Shown in pieces: positions 1-7,538 of a stretch of 13,095 nucleotides of DNA; position 1 is the first letter of the stretch; every line of letters starts with the position of its first letter. Location: assembly GCA_002332755.1 (NCBI GenBank), contig DDBO01000229.1:1-13095 (forward strand), in the 5' to 3' direction. A program made the position numbers and the translations under genes. The notes under the pieces were generated by a model. The model worked only from the letters and a program-made list of their open reading frames with translations. It was not told the origin of the DNA and searched no databases. Origin of the DNA: Bacteroidales bacterium UBA2030. GTDB lineage: Bacteria > Bacteroidota > Bacteroidia > Bacteroidales > TTA-H9.

Positions 1-2466
1 AATGCTAACCTCAATGTTACCTGCCTGGCCCAAACTTCCAACAACGACATTTATGCCGGTACCGGGGAGTATGGTTTTACTCAGGGAACAGGTCTTTATG
101 TTTCCACTGATGGTGATAATTTCACACGTGTGCCCGGCACCGAACCTGCTATGGTAAATTCAGTGCTGGAATGGGGCTATATTAATGAAATAGGTGTTCA
201 GGACGGACGACTTTTTGTAGCTACCAATGCCGGGTTGAAATACCGCAATGCAGGAGAGACCAACTGGCAAACCGCCATGTATAAGGATGCTCAGGGAAAC
301 TCAGCTCCCCTCAGCGGTTTTGTGTGGGATGTTAAAGTAGGAAGTGATGGGACTGTTGTTGCTTCGGTCGATAGCAAAGTTTATATCTCATCCTCAGGCT
401 CTCCAACCGAATTTATATGTGTAAGTACTAAAGAAACTGTTGGAAACGAAATAATTAACCCTGAAAAATTACCTGCAACCGGCCTGGGTCGTATTGAGCT
501 GGCAATTGCTCCGTCAAACCCATCCTACATTTATGCCAGTGCAACCGATGCCTATGGCTACTTCGATAATGTTTACCGCTCGACCGACAAAGGCAATACC
601 TGGACCATTATTTTCCCGGGCAAATCGACCACCTTGCCCGATATCTACGTCCTGAGTAATGTTGCTTACGGTTTCACTGCCAATACCATAGTTGTCTATC
701 CTGACAATCCCGACCATGTATTGGTGGGTGGAATCAATCTGTGGGAAGGCATTTACACCAACGAAGGTTTCTTCTATTGGGGGAATGCTGCCGTAACAAG
801 CTCCAGTGTTAGTAAATATTCACCAAGATATCTCCACGAACTGCATCATACCTACGTGTTCAAACCAAACGATCCTAAAGTAATTCTTGCTGGAACGGAT
901 GGGGGTATATATATCAATATGGACGGAGAACTTCAGTTCAAATCACTCAACCGTAATTATATGACCGCCCAGTTTATCTCGGTCGATTGTAATGGTTTTG
1001 GGAACCCCATTGGAGGTACCATTGGTAATGGTATTCAGTATATAGGCGATGGCACTAACACCCCCTATTCCGGAGTTGAAGTGTGGAACGGAGACCTGAA
1101 CAACAGTGGTGAGGGTGGATATGTAGCTATCTCAAAAATCAATCCTGAGGTATTCCTGCTTTCACTCAAAGGTGGCCCCTTCCGCCGTTCTGAGGATAAA
1201 GGATACAGTTTTTCTACCACATTCCTCGGAAGCAATATGTCGGCACCTGCCAACACTTATTGCCCCATGCTCCTATGGGAAAATTTCAATGACCCCTATA
1301 GTGTTGACTCAACCAGTTTCAAGGCCACCAAGGATATTGCCCAGGGTGAGAAGATTATTGTTCGTTCGAGAATCTACGATTATCCTTTCACAATGGAAGC
1401 TCCGCGCGACATCCAGAAAGGTGAAAGAATCTACGTAAAAGACCCTCTTCAGGCTAAGACTTTCCTGGCTCTTGCCAACAAAGTATATTATACCAAGGAA
1501 ATTCTTGATTTTACCATGCAACCTGAATGGTGGAATGTAGCTACAGTGGTAGGAGTTATCAATTGCATGGCCTTGTCTGCTGACGCCAACCATTTATACG
1601 TTGGAACAGAAACAGGCAATGTATTCCGGATTTCCAATTTGCGCTATGCCAATTCCGCCGCTACTGCTGATATTACTTCAACCAGCTGCGTGGTATCTAC
1701 TCAACTTATCAAATCATTCCCCAATGCCAGCATTGGTTCCATTGCTGTTGATCAGAAAGATCCTAAACATATTATTGTTACCCTTGCCACGTATGGCTTG
1801 AACGACTATGTTTTCAATGTTACCAATGCTCTCGACTCATTGCCCACCTTTGTTTCGGTACAAGGTAATCTGCCAAAGGCACCTGTCTATTCTTCGCTGC
1901 TGGAGATGAATGATGGAAATTTGGCCATCCTGGGCACTGAATATGGTATTTACACTTCAACCGATGTAGCCTCTGGTAATTGGGTGAAAGACAGCGGTCC
2001 CATGGGCAGCGTTCCTGTTAAAATGCTTAAGCAACAGATTACCAACGGCGGTGGTATTTTTGTTCCCTCCGGTGACCCCAACATTCCCGGACAATATTAC
2101 CCAGCCCTTTCCAATTATGGAGCAATTTATGCAGCTACTTATGGTCGTGGAATCTACGTCTCAGAAGCCTTTGTTGGTATTCCTGAAAACCCCGGACAGG
2201 AGGTAGTATCCAAAGATGTCATCCGGATTTATCCTAACCCGGTAAAAGATGACCTGTTGTTTAACCTTACTATGGAAAGACCCGAAGGGGTTGTTGCCGA
2301 AATATACGACTTTAGTGGCAAGGTAGTTGCCCGTGAAAAATTTGATGGCCAACAAGGTTTAAATACCTTTGGGATGGATGCTTCAAATCTGCCCCGGGGT
2401 ACTTACATCTTGAGGGTTATCAGCGGGAAAAACCTTTTAACAGGGAAATTTGTCGTTGTTAGGTAA
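1..2466 (+). CDS. T9SS-secreted beta-propeller (sortilin/sialidase-like) protein, 5'-truncated
   Basis: The frame is open from base 1 to a TAA at 2464-2466, so the start and signal peptide lie outside the window; 821 residues are present. A GTG at 130 is in frame but is not the real start, because the 43 codons before it read as the same propeller fold, including an Asp-box-like VSTDGDNF. Further Asp-box-like motifs are STDKGNTW (580-603) and SEDKGYSF (about 1189-1212). Short blade-like repeats (IAPSNPSYIYA, DPKHIIVTLATYG, LAILGTEYGIYTSTD, YAATYGRGIYVSE) fit a multi-bladed Vps10/sialidase-like propeller. The last 80 or so residues (IRIYPNPVKDDLLF to GKFVVVR) are a T9SS type A sorting domain, normally cleaved after export across the outer membrane. 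Sialidase-like propellers are often non-enzymatic, and I see no convincing catalytic set, so substrate and activity are unknown. A duplicated insert at about 1321-1443 interrupts the blades. The next gene begins 9 bp downstream and is probably co-transcribed. Confidence 0.85.
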   Translation, partial: NANLNVTCLAQTSNNDIYAGTGEYGFTQGTGLYVSTDGDNFTRVPGTEPAMVNSVLEWGYINEIGVQDGRLFVATNAGLKYRNAGETNWQTAMYKDAQGNSAPLSGFVWDVKVGSDGTVVASVDSKVYISSSGSPTEFICVSTKETVGNEIINPEKLPATGLGRIELAIAPSNPSYIYASATDAYGYFDNVYRSTDKGNTWTIIFPGKSTTLPDIYVLSNVAYGFTANTIVVYPDNPDHVLVGGINLWEGIYTNEGFFYWGNAAVTSSSVSKYSPRYLHELHHTYVFKPNDPKVILAGTDGGIYINMDGELQFKSLNRNYMTAQFISVDCNGFGNPIGGTIGNGIQYIGDGTNTPYSGVEVWNGDLNNSGEGGYVAISKINPEVFLLSLKGGPFRRSEDKGYSFSTTFLGSNMSAPANTYCPMLLWENFNDPYSVDSTSFKATKDIAQGEKIIVRSRIYDYPFTMEAPRDIQKGERIYVKDPLQAKTFLALANKVYYTKEILDFTMQPEWWNVATVVGVINCMALSADANHLYVGTETGNVFRISNLRYANSAATADITSTSCVVSTQLIKSFPNASIGSIAVDQKDPKHIIVTLATYGLNDYVFNVTNALDSLPTFVSVQGNLPKAPVYSSLLEMNDGNLAILGTEYGIYTSTDVASGNWVKDSGPMGSVPVKMLKQQITNGGGIFVPSGDPNIPGQYYPALSNYGAIYAATYGRGIYVSEAFVGIPENPGQEVVSKDVIRIYPNPVKDDLLFNLTMERPEGVVAEIYDFSGKVVAREKFDGQQGLNTFGMDASNLPRGTYILRVISGKNLLTGKFVVVR

Positions 2467-2475
2467 TATTCTGAA

Positions 2476-3975
2476 ATGAACAAAAAACATCATACTATGA
2501 AAAAACTTTTAAGTATTCTGCTGTTGCTTGTTTCTTTTACAGCGTTTGCCCAGCCGAAGATATATACTCCCACGCTGGCTTCGCCTCTTGACAACGCAAC
2601 CAATCAAATGCCCGATGTAACTCTCAGCTGGAATGCTGTTACAGGGGTGGGTATTATAAAATATAAGCTCGCTGTGGATGATGATATCAATTTCACAAGT
2701 CCGCAGTATTTCTGGACTGAATTTGTTACCTCTGTAAAAATGGCCAACCTGCATTATGCTACCACCTACTATTGGAGGGTAAAAGCCTTTGATATGGGTA
2801 CCGGTGATTCTTCGTACTGGTCAGCTACCCGCAAGTTTACCACTTTTACCAAGTTGGAAAATAAGTCTCCTAAAAATAAAGATAAAAACCAGGCCCCGGT
2901 GGTAAATCTTGAATGGAAAAACCTAATTGGGCCTAATCAGGTGACAGGTAACACTTATTTCAATTATATTCTTGATACTCAGAATTCTTTTGACAGTCCT
3001 GATGCCTATTCAGGCCTGATGGAAGGAACGAAATTTAAAGTTCCTACTCCCAAGCTCAAATTTGGAACCAAGTATTTCTGGAAGGTAAGAGCTATTAATG
3101 ATGCGGATACCAGTGAATGGAGCGATACCTGGTATTTTCGTACTCTCGATACCATCCAGCTGAAAGAACCCGCAAATAATGCTAATCCCGTTCAGATTGA
3201 CCAAGAACTTAAATGGAATGCATACAACGGGATTACCAAATATGATTATGAGCTCTCGGTGACCCCTGATTTTGACGAACCCCTCCATTTTGTTACCGAT
3301 AAGAATTCGGTTGTTCCTTCCGGAATTACTTTTGGCGTTAAGTATTATTGGAGAGTAAGGGGCAGGCATGCAACGGATACCTCCAGTTGGGGCGAAGCCC
3401 GCTCATTTACAGTCATTGCTTATCCTATCCTACAAACACCTGCAAATGGTGCCACGGAGGTAAGTGTACAACCTGAATTTACCTGGAAAAAAATGACGGG
3501 AGTGAGCTTTTTCCAATTGCAGTACGACAAAGATCCTTCATTCCCCGATGGTTTTATAAGCCTTGATATTGGTGATACTCTTACCAAATATCGTTCACCT
3601 TATAAACTCGACGAAAATACCACTTACTACTGGCGTATGCGCGTGGCAGCCAATGGCGATACCTCGCAATGGAGCCCTGCATTCTCGTTTACAACTCAAA
3701 GTGGTGTAGGTATTGATAATGCTGGTAAAGAAGGTTTCAGGGTTTATCCCAATCCTGCAAAAACTTATATCCAAGTAGTTTTACCTACAGGAATTTCAGG
3801 ACAGGCCCGACTGCAGATTGTTGACCTGCTGGGTCGCGAAGTCTTCAATCAGACTTTAAATATCACAGGTCAGCCTTTGAAACTTGATGTATCGGAAATT
3901 CCAGGCGGAATATTTATGATTAAAGCTATTTTGCCTGGGAAAACACTTGTGCAAAAATTGATTATCGACAGATAA
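2476..3975 (+). CDS. T9SS-secreted protein with four fibronectin-III-like domains
   Basis: 499 residues with an N-terminal signal peptide (MKKLLSILLLLVSFTAFAQ) and probable cleavage after AFA. Two starts are possible: ATG at 2476, 9 bp after the previous stop, or ATG at 2497, which gives a more canonical signal peptide. Neither has a Shine-Dalgarno site, as is usual in Bacteroidota. Four consecutive FN3-like domains follow at about residues 30-124, 125-225, 226-313 and 314-407. Each ends in the same strand signature (YYWRVKA, YFWKVRA, YYWRVRG, YYWRMRV) followed by a conserved W and a closing FTT/FRT strand. Residues from about 415 (FRVYPNPAKTYIQV) to the end (LVQKLIIDR) form a T9SS type A sorting domain. 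No catalytic domain is present, so a surface adhesion, binding or scaffold role is the natural inference. The ligand is unknown. It is probably the second gene of a unit with the propeller protein and is followed directly by a strong terminator. Confidence 0.88.
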   Translation: MNKKHHTMKKLLSILLLLVSFTAFAQPKIYTPTLASPLDNATNQMPDVTLSWNAVTGVGIIKYKLAVDDDINFTSPQYFWTEFVTSVKMANLHYATTYYWRVKAFDMGTGDSSYWSATRKFTTFTKLENKSPKNKDKNQAPVVNLEWKNLIGPNQVTGNTYFNYILDTQNSFDSPDAYSGLMEGTKFKVPTPKLKFGTKYFWKVRAINDADTSEWSDTWYFRTLDTIQLKEPANNANPVQIDQELKWNAYNGITKYDYELSVTPDFDEPLHFVTDKNSVVPSGITFGVKYYWRVRGRHATDTSSWGEARSFTVIAYPILQTPANGATEVSVQPEFTWKKMTGVSFFQLQYDKDPSFPDGFISLDIGDTLTKYRSPYKLDENTTYYWRMRVAANGDTSQWSPAFSFTTQSGVGIDNAGKEGFRVYPNPAKTYIQVVLPTGISGQARLQIVDLLGREVFNQTLNITGQPLKLDVSEIPGGIFMIKAILPGKTLVQKLIIDR

Positions 3976-3999
3976 ATGTCTGAAAGTGAACAAATAAAT

Positions 4000-4031
4000 C
4001 GGGGGCTGCGTCAGCAGCCCCCGTATTTTTT
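4000..4031. terminator. Rho-independent terminator, probably bidirectional
   Basis: A perfect 10-bp stem pairs CGGGGGCTGC (4000-4009) with its complement (4014-4023) around a GTCA loop. On the + strand it is followed by TATTTTTTG, a run of six T at 4026-4031. It lies 25 bp after the FN3 gene stop. Read on the minus strand, the stem is followed by ATTTATTTGTT, which is T-rich enough to end the convergent small lipoprotein gene whose stop is at 4075. Confidence 0.88.
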
Positions 4032-4074
4032 GTGCTTAAAATCACTGAAAGTAGTCCAATGCTGTGCGAGAATT

Positions 4075-4227
4075 CTAATGTTTCTTTTCTATCTGGTAGT
4101 TCTTGGCTTCTCCATAAGCGGCACAGTTCTCTTGCGATTTACAAGAAGAAACTATGAGGGCAGCCACCATAATCACCAGCAGGGCCAAGCCTTTCAGTAT
4201 GTGTGTTCTGTTAACAGATTTTTTCAT
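4075..4227 (-). CDS. Small putative lipoprotein (50 aa)
   Basis: This short minus-strand frame begins at ATG 4227 (MKKSVNRTHILKGLALLVIM...) and ends with TAG at 4075-4077. It has a lysine-rich N-terminus, a hydrophobic stretch (LKGLALLVIMVAALIV) and a lipobox-like VSSC. Lipidation at that Cys (residue 28) would leave a mature peptide of about 23 residues, CKSQENCAAYGEAKNYQIEKK plus a final H, with one further Cys. A longer frame opens at 4275, but its first 16 residues look like leader sequence and would bury the signal peptide. A weak AGG lies just before the chosen ATG, and a -7 promoter element TATCTTTG lies 46 bp upstream. The gene is convergent with the FN3 gene and divergent from ung. 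I recognise no function. It could be a chance frame, but the signal peptide, lipobox, promoter element and terminator are together persuasive. Confidence 0.68.
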   Translation of the reverse strand: MKKSVNRTHILKGLALLVIMVAALIVSSCKSQENCAAYGEAKNYQIEKKH

Positions 4228-4272
4228 CGCCTGAGGTGTTTGATTAAAAGAATTACAATGCTTTTTAGCGCA

Positions 4273-4280
4273 CAAAGATA
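4273..4280 (-). promoter_or_regulatory. Bacteroidota -7 promoter element for the small lipoprotein gene
   Basis: On the minus strand the sequence is TATCTTTG, an exact match to the Bacteroidota sigma-ABfr -7 consensus TAnnTTTG. It is followed by TGCGC and a leader of about 38 bases to the ATG at 4227. No good TTTG -33 element lies 19-21 bases upstream, so the call rests on the -7 box and its position. A second match, TACTTTTG, lies further upstream at 4308-4315. Confidence 0.45.
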
Positions 4281-4392
4281 CGTATTTTGTGTTTTTAAGG
4301 CTCCATGCAAAAGTAACGCATGATTATGTAGTTTCTTAATTTTCTTATCTGGATTTTTCCACAATAGCCATTAAAGTTATTAACATTTTAGC

Positions 4393-5079
4393 ATGTATAA
4401 GATTGATAAGCAGATAAACGATAAATGGAAACCTTTATTTTCCGGGCTTAGAAAACAAACCTGGTTTCCCCGGTTATTGCATGATGTAGCTGCGCGACGC
4501 AAAGTATCAACAGTGTTTCCTGATGAAAACCAGGTGTTCAGGGCTTTTCATCGTCTATCCCCTGACCAGGTTAAGGTGGTGATTTTGGGTCAGGATCCCT
4601 ACCATGGTGCAGGGCAAGCCCATGGATTAGCTTTTTCTGTGCCCCATGGAGTGAAAATTCCACCTTCTTTACGCAATATTTTCAAGGAACTTGAAAACGA
4701 TCTGGGTATCTCTCCTCCATCCCATGGCTGCCTGGAGGCCTGGGAAATGCAAGGAGTGTTGTTGCTAAATGCTGTTCTGACAGTGGAAGAAGGCAAACCA
4801 GGCTCTCACCAACGTTTGGGTTGGGAACATTTTACTCAGGCTGTCATTCTGTATTTGTGCAACCTTAAGCAACCCATGGTTTTTTTCTTATGGGGTAATC
4901 ACGCGCGACAATGGAAAGAAATAATTCCGGCAAACAATAATATCCTTATCCTGGAAGCTCCCCATCCATCGCCATTTTCTGCGCATACGGGCTTTTTAGG
5001 ATGTCGCCATTTTTCTAAGGCCAATGAATTTCTTGCTTCATGGAATATGCCTACCATTGATTGGTGTTTAAAGGACTAA
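4393..5079 (+). CDS. ung: Uracil-DNA glycosylase (family 1)
   Basis: This enzyme removes uracil from DNA, arising from cytosine deamination or dUTP incorporation, and so starts base excision repair in the cytoplasm. The 228 residues match the usual length of bacterial Ung. The water-activating motif GQDPYH is at residues 66-71, with catalytic Asp68. The uracil-recognition strand LLLNAVLT (123-130) carries Asn126. The Leu-loop motif is HPSPFS at 191-196 with His191; most family members have HPSPLS, so Leu to Phe at the fifth position is a conservative variant. The segment IPPSLRNIFKEL (89-100) is also typical. ATG 4393 gives the expected N-terminus. No Shine-Dalgarno site and no perfect -7 element is visible in 4228-4392. 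The gene is divergent from the small lipoprotein and is followed after 25 bp by the exported nuclease, which seems to have its own promoter. Confidence 0.97.
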   Translation: MYKIDKQINDKWKPLFSGLRKQTWFPRLLHDVAARRKVSTVFPDENQVFRAFHRLSPDQVKVVILGQDPYHGAGQAHGLAFSVPHGVKIPPSLRNIFKELENDLGISPPSHGCLEAWEMQGVLLLNAVLTVEEGKPGSHQRLGWEHFTQAVILYLCNLKQPMVFFLWGNHARQWKEIIPANNNILILEAPHPSPFSAHTGFLGCRHFSKANEFLASWNMPTIDWCLKD

Positions 5080-5098
5080 GCTTAATTATCTAATTTTG
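5067..5098 (+). promoter_or_regulatory. Promoter of the nuclease gene (TTTA-N20-TAATTTTG)
   Basis: TAATTTTG at 5091-5098 matches the Bacteroidota -7 consensus TAnnTTTG exactly. TTTA at 5067-5070 is a one-mismatch -33 element at a spacing of 20 bases, within the normal 19-21. The -33 box lies inside the end of ung. Transcription would start at about 5103-5105, essentially at the ATG of the next gene, which implies a leaderless or nearly leaderless message. Confidence 0.5.
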
Positions 5099-5104
5099 CA
5101 TGCC

Positions 5105-5917
5105 ATGAAAATTAACGGATTATTGCTCAGTCTTCTGTTTTGGGCGCTAGGATTGTCCTCTGGACAGTTGTACAGCCAACCTGATGTATGGTGCTTGCCT
5201 TCCCGGGAATGCGCTGCAGATATAACGTTGAAGCACAAAGGATATGTAGTTTCCTACGACCCTGGTCTGAAAATTCCGGTCTGGGTGGCGTATTACCTCG
5301 TTCCAGAGCGGATGCAAAAGAACGCGCGTCGCTCGAATGATTTTCGGCCTGATCCGTTTATACCCCTTCAGTTTTCGGCTACCAATGCCGATTACAAATC
5401 CAGCGGATACGACCGTGGTCATCTGGCTCCGGCGGCTGATATGGCCTGGGACCCTGAAGTTATGAGCGAATCTTTTTATTTTACCAATATGACACCTCAG
5501 GAACCTGGTTTTAACCGCGGAATTTGGAAAAAGCTCGAAGACCAGGTGCGCCAATGGGCTGCCAGCTACGATACCCTGCTCATTGTGACGGGGCCTGTGC
5601 CTGCAAACTTTAAAGGATATATTGGTCAGGGAAAAGTTGCTGTACCCGGTGCTTTTTATAAAGCCCTTGTGGCTGTTTACCATCATACGGCACGTGGAGT
5701 CGCCTTTGTAATTCCTAACGAAAGTTCTCGCCTTCCCATGGAATACTATGTTTTATCCGTCGATTCTCTCGAGTCGTTGCTCTCCTGCAATCTTTTTGCT
5801 GCAATGCCCGAGCAATGGCAGGAAATAGCGGAAAGCCGGGTTGATTGGGAATTCTGGCGTCTGAATCCTCTGCTCAAAACCACCGCGCCCAATAGCGGAA
5901 CACAGATAAAAAGATAA
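5105..5917 (+). CDS. Exported DNA/RNA non-specific endonuclease (DRGH family)
   Basis: This is a metal-dependent nuclease of the Serratia NucA/endonuclease G family, which cuts DNA and RNA without sequence preference. The ATG at 5105 gives 270 residues. A TTG at 5096 also opens the frame but lies inside the promoter element, so it is rejected. Residues 1-24 (MKINGLLLSLLFWALGLSSGQ...) form a signal peptide, so the enzyme acts outside the cytoplasm. DRGH at 103-106 supplies catalytic His106. The segment TNMTPQ...FNRGIWKKLED (127-146) carries Asn128, the Mg-ligand-type Asn137 and Glu145, matching the Asn110, Asn119 and Glu127 pattern of Serratia nuclease. The C-terminal segment YYVLSVDSLESLLSCNLF is also usual in this family. 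Two Cys near the N-terminus (residues 30 and 36) could form a disulfide. Nutrient scavenging or turnover of extracellular DNA is the likely role (inference). rdgB follows after 24 bp and may be co-transcribed. Confidence 0.93.
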   Translation: MKINGLLLSLLFWALGLSSGQLYSQPDVWCLPSRECAADITLKHKGYVVSYDPGLKIPVWVAYYLVPERMQKNARRSNDFRPDPFIPLQFSATNADYKSSGYDRGHLAPAADMAWDPEVMSESFYFTNMTPQEPGFNRGIWKKLEDQVRQWAASYDTLLIVTGPVPANFKGYIGQGKVAVPGAFYKALVAVYHHTARGVAFVIPNESSRLPMEYYVLSVDSLESLLSCNLFAAMPEQWQEIAESRVDWEFWRLNPLLKTTAPNSGTQIKR

Positions 5918-5941
5918 CCTGAATCAAGCATTGAACTAAAA

Positions 5942-6550
5942 ATGACTAAGTTACCCGTACTCGTTTTTGCTACAAATAATTTACATAAACTTAGAGAAGT
6001 ATACGCAATTTTGAACGGATTGGCCATTGTGAGAAGCCTGGCCGATTTTAATCTCCAAACAGAAATTCCCGAAGAGGGTGACACCCTCGAGGCTAACGCC
6101 CGACAGAAGGCATGGTTTATTTACAATCATTTGCAAAAAGATTGTTTTGCCGACGATACAGGGTTGGAAGTATATGCCCTGGGGGGAAGGCCTGGAGTTT
6201 ACAGCGCACGCTATGCAGGAGAAGGATGCGCTTTTGCCGACAATATCCGAAAACTTCTTTCCGAGATGAAAGGTATTTCTGACCGTCGGGCAAGGTTTCG
6301 CACCGTCGTGGCCTTAATCATTGAAGGCAGGGAATATTTATTCGAAGGAAAGGTTGAAGGACACTTGCTCGAAACCGAAGCAGGTACTCACGGATTTGGC
6401 TATGACCCGCTTTTTGTCCCTGAGGATTATGATATTACCTTTGCGCAAATGGATGAATCCACGAAAAATGCCATCAGTCATAGGGGGGAAGCGATCCGAA
6501 AAATGGCTGATTTTTTGAAGAAGTATTATCAACCGGGAAATAAAGGCTGA
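5942..6550 (+). CDS. rdgB: XTP/dITP diphosphatase (RdgB/HAM1 family)
   Basis: This enzyme hydrolyses non-canonical purine triphosphates (dITP, ITP, XTP) to monophosphates, so that deaminated purines are not built into DNA or RNA. It is 202 residues, the normal length. Family motifs appear in order: ATNNLHK (10-16, substrate-binding loop with Lys16), EEGDTLEANARQKA (44-57), FADDTGLEV (69-77, metal and base Asp71/Asp72), GVYSARYAG (85-93), GFGYDPLF (151-158) and SHRGEA (179-184). ATG 5942 places the first motif at the expected distance. The gene lies 24 bp after the nuclease, with no obvious promoter between. It runs convergently into ddl with 4 bp between the two stop codons and no terminator hairpin. 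Confidence 0.97.
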   Translation: MTKLPVLVFATNNLHKLREVYAILNGLAIVRSLADFNLQTEIPEEGDTLEANARQKAWFIYNHLQKDCFADDTGLEVYALGGRPGVYSARYAGEGCAFADNIRKLLSEMKGISDRRARFRTVVALIIEGREYLFEGKVEGHLLETEAGTHGFGYDPLFVPEDYDITFAQMDESTKNAISHRGEAIRKMADFLKKYYQPGNKG

Positions 6551-6554
6551 TCAA

Positions 6555-7538
6555 TTAACCCTTGAGGGCTTCTTCAATCAATAAATCATAAAAATCAGGA
6601 AGTTCCATGCCTGCATGGCGGGCCATCTTTGGGACAATGGAAGCCGAAGTCATTCCGGGAACAGTATTTACTTCCAGAAACCAGAATTCTCCGTCAGAAA
6701 GAATGAAGTCGAATCGCACCACTCCTTTGCAGTTGAGTTTTGAATAAAGCATTCTGGCTGTTTCCTGGCATCTCTGAGATAACTCTTCGCTTATGGGAGC
6801 AGGCAGAATCTCGTCGGCCATGTTTTCGGTGTATTTGGCTTCAAAATCAAAAAATTCTTTTTTACTTACTACTTCTACCAGCGGTAAAGCCACAGGATTT
6901 CCATTCCTGGAATATACACCGCAGGTAATTTCTCTCCCTTTGATGTATTCTTCAATAAGCACCTCCCGGTCGTGTTTGAATGCCAGTTCAAGGGCAGGTA
7001 ACAGTTCTTCGGGAGTATGCACTTTGCTCATGCCTACACTGCTTCCCCCGCAATTGGGCTTAACAAAAAAAGGCAACCGCAGTGTTTTTAAAATCTCTTC
7101 GGGAGAAATAACTCCGGGGCGATTCAGATGCAGCGATTGGGCAGTTTTCACCCCATAACTACTCACCACCTTATTGCAAAAGCTTTTATTGAAAGTAAGT
7201 GCTGAGGTAATACTATCGCACGAGGTATGTCTGATGCCCAGCATTTCGAAATAGCCTTGCAATTTTCCGTCTTCACCCGGAGTACCATGTATTACATTGA
7301 ATACCAGGTCGAAGTGAATTATTTCCTGGTTCAGCGACAAGCTGAAATCGTTCAGATTCACAGGATAAACCTTTCCCTGTGCATCCTGATAGACCCATTC
7401 CTTCCCCCTGATAAGTATAAGATAAACATTGTATTTCCTCTGGTCGAGCAAAGAAGCAACACGCTGCGAACTTTTGACTGAAATATCGTATTCTCCAGAG
7501 TTTCCACCGCCTGTGACTGCTATGTTGAGCTTTTTCAT
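6555..7538 (-). CDS. ddl: D-alanine--D-alanine ligase
   Basis: This ATP-grasp enzyme joins two D-alanines for the peptidoglycan pentapeptide in the cytoplasm. It has 327 residues from ATG 7538. The N-terminal domain carries GGNSGEYDISVKS (11-23), with Glu16 in the place of the substrate-binding Glu. NVIHGTPGEDGKLQGYFEMLGI (81-102) is highly typical of the family. The ATP-binding region holds VKPNCGGSSVGMSKV (159-173), EEYIKGREITCGVY (196-209) and EFFDFEAKY (228-236). The final Tyr236 matches the position that marks D-Ala rather than D-lactate specificity in Ddl/Van ligases, so no vancomycin-type depsipeptide specificity is expected. RFDFILSDGEFWFLEVNTVPGMT (275-297) holds the Mg-binding Asp/Glu/Asn. 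It is convergent with rdgB and divergent from the PASTA gene. The upstream region has only a one-mismatch -7 candidate (TAATTTCG), so its promoter is uncertain. Confidence 0.98.
   Translation of the reverse strand: MKKLNIAVTGGGNSGEYDISVKSSQRVASLLDQRKYNVYLILIRGKEWVYQDAQGKVYPVNLNDFSLSLNQEIIHFDLVFNVIHGTPGEDGKLQGYFEMLGIRHTSCDSITSALTFNKSFCNKVVSSYGVKTAQSLHLNRPGVISPEEILKTLRLPFFVKPNCGGSSVGMSKVHTPEELLPALELAFKHDREVLIEEYIKGREITCGVYSRNGNPVALPLVEVVSKKEFFDFEAKYTENMADEILPAPISEELSQRCQETARMLYSKLNCKGVVRFDFILSDGEFWFLEVNTVPGMTSASIVPKMARHAGMELPDFYDLLIEEALKG

Noticed and set aside
4308..4315. Second -7-like element TACTTTTG on the minus strand
   Set aside because: It matches TAnnTTTG, but it is farther from the gene than the 4273-4280 element and also lacks a -33 partner; not listed as a separate promoter.
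4304..4322. Inverted repeat CATGC-N9-GCATG in the lipoprotein/ung divergent region
   Set aside because: Arms are only 5 bp and it is not placed against a clear promoter core; chance occurrence is likely.
3976..4323. 115-aa + strand open frame after the FN3 gene
   Set aside because: It begins at the base after the FN3 stop, runs through the terminator hairpin and overlaps the more convincing antisense lipoprotein. Its translation is rich in Cys, Arg and Phe and has no domain or signal logic.
5096..5104. TTG at 5096 as start of the nuclease
   Set aside because: It falls inside the -7 element and would add only three residues before the ATG at 5105, which starts a proper signal peptide.
5147..5686. 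179-aa minus-strand open frame inside the nuclease gene
   Set aside because: It lies entirely antisense to a gene with intact catalytic motifs. Its composition (many Arg, His, Ile) is typical of a shadow frame, and it has no family motif.
6555..7538. ddl as a vancomycin-type D-Ala-D-Lac ligase
   Set aside because: The EAKY motif with Tyr236 and the surrounding sequence are those of housekeeping D-Ala-D-Ala ligases, and no vanH/vanX-like genes are nearby.
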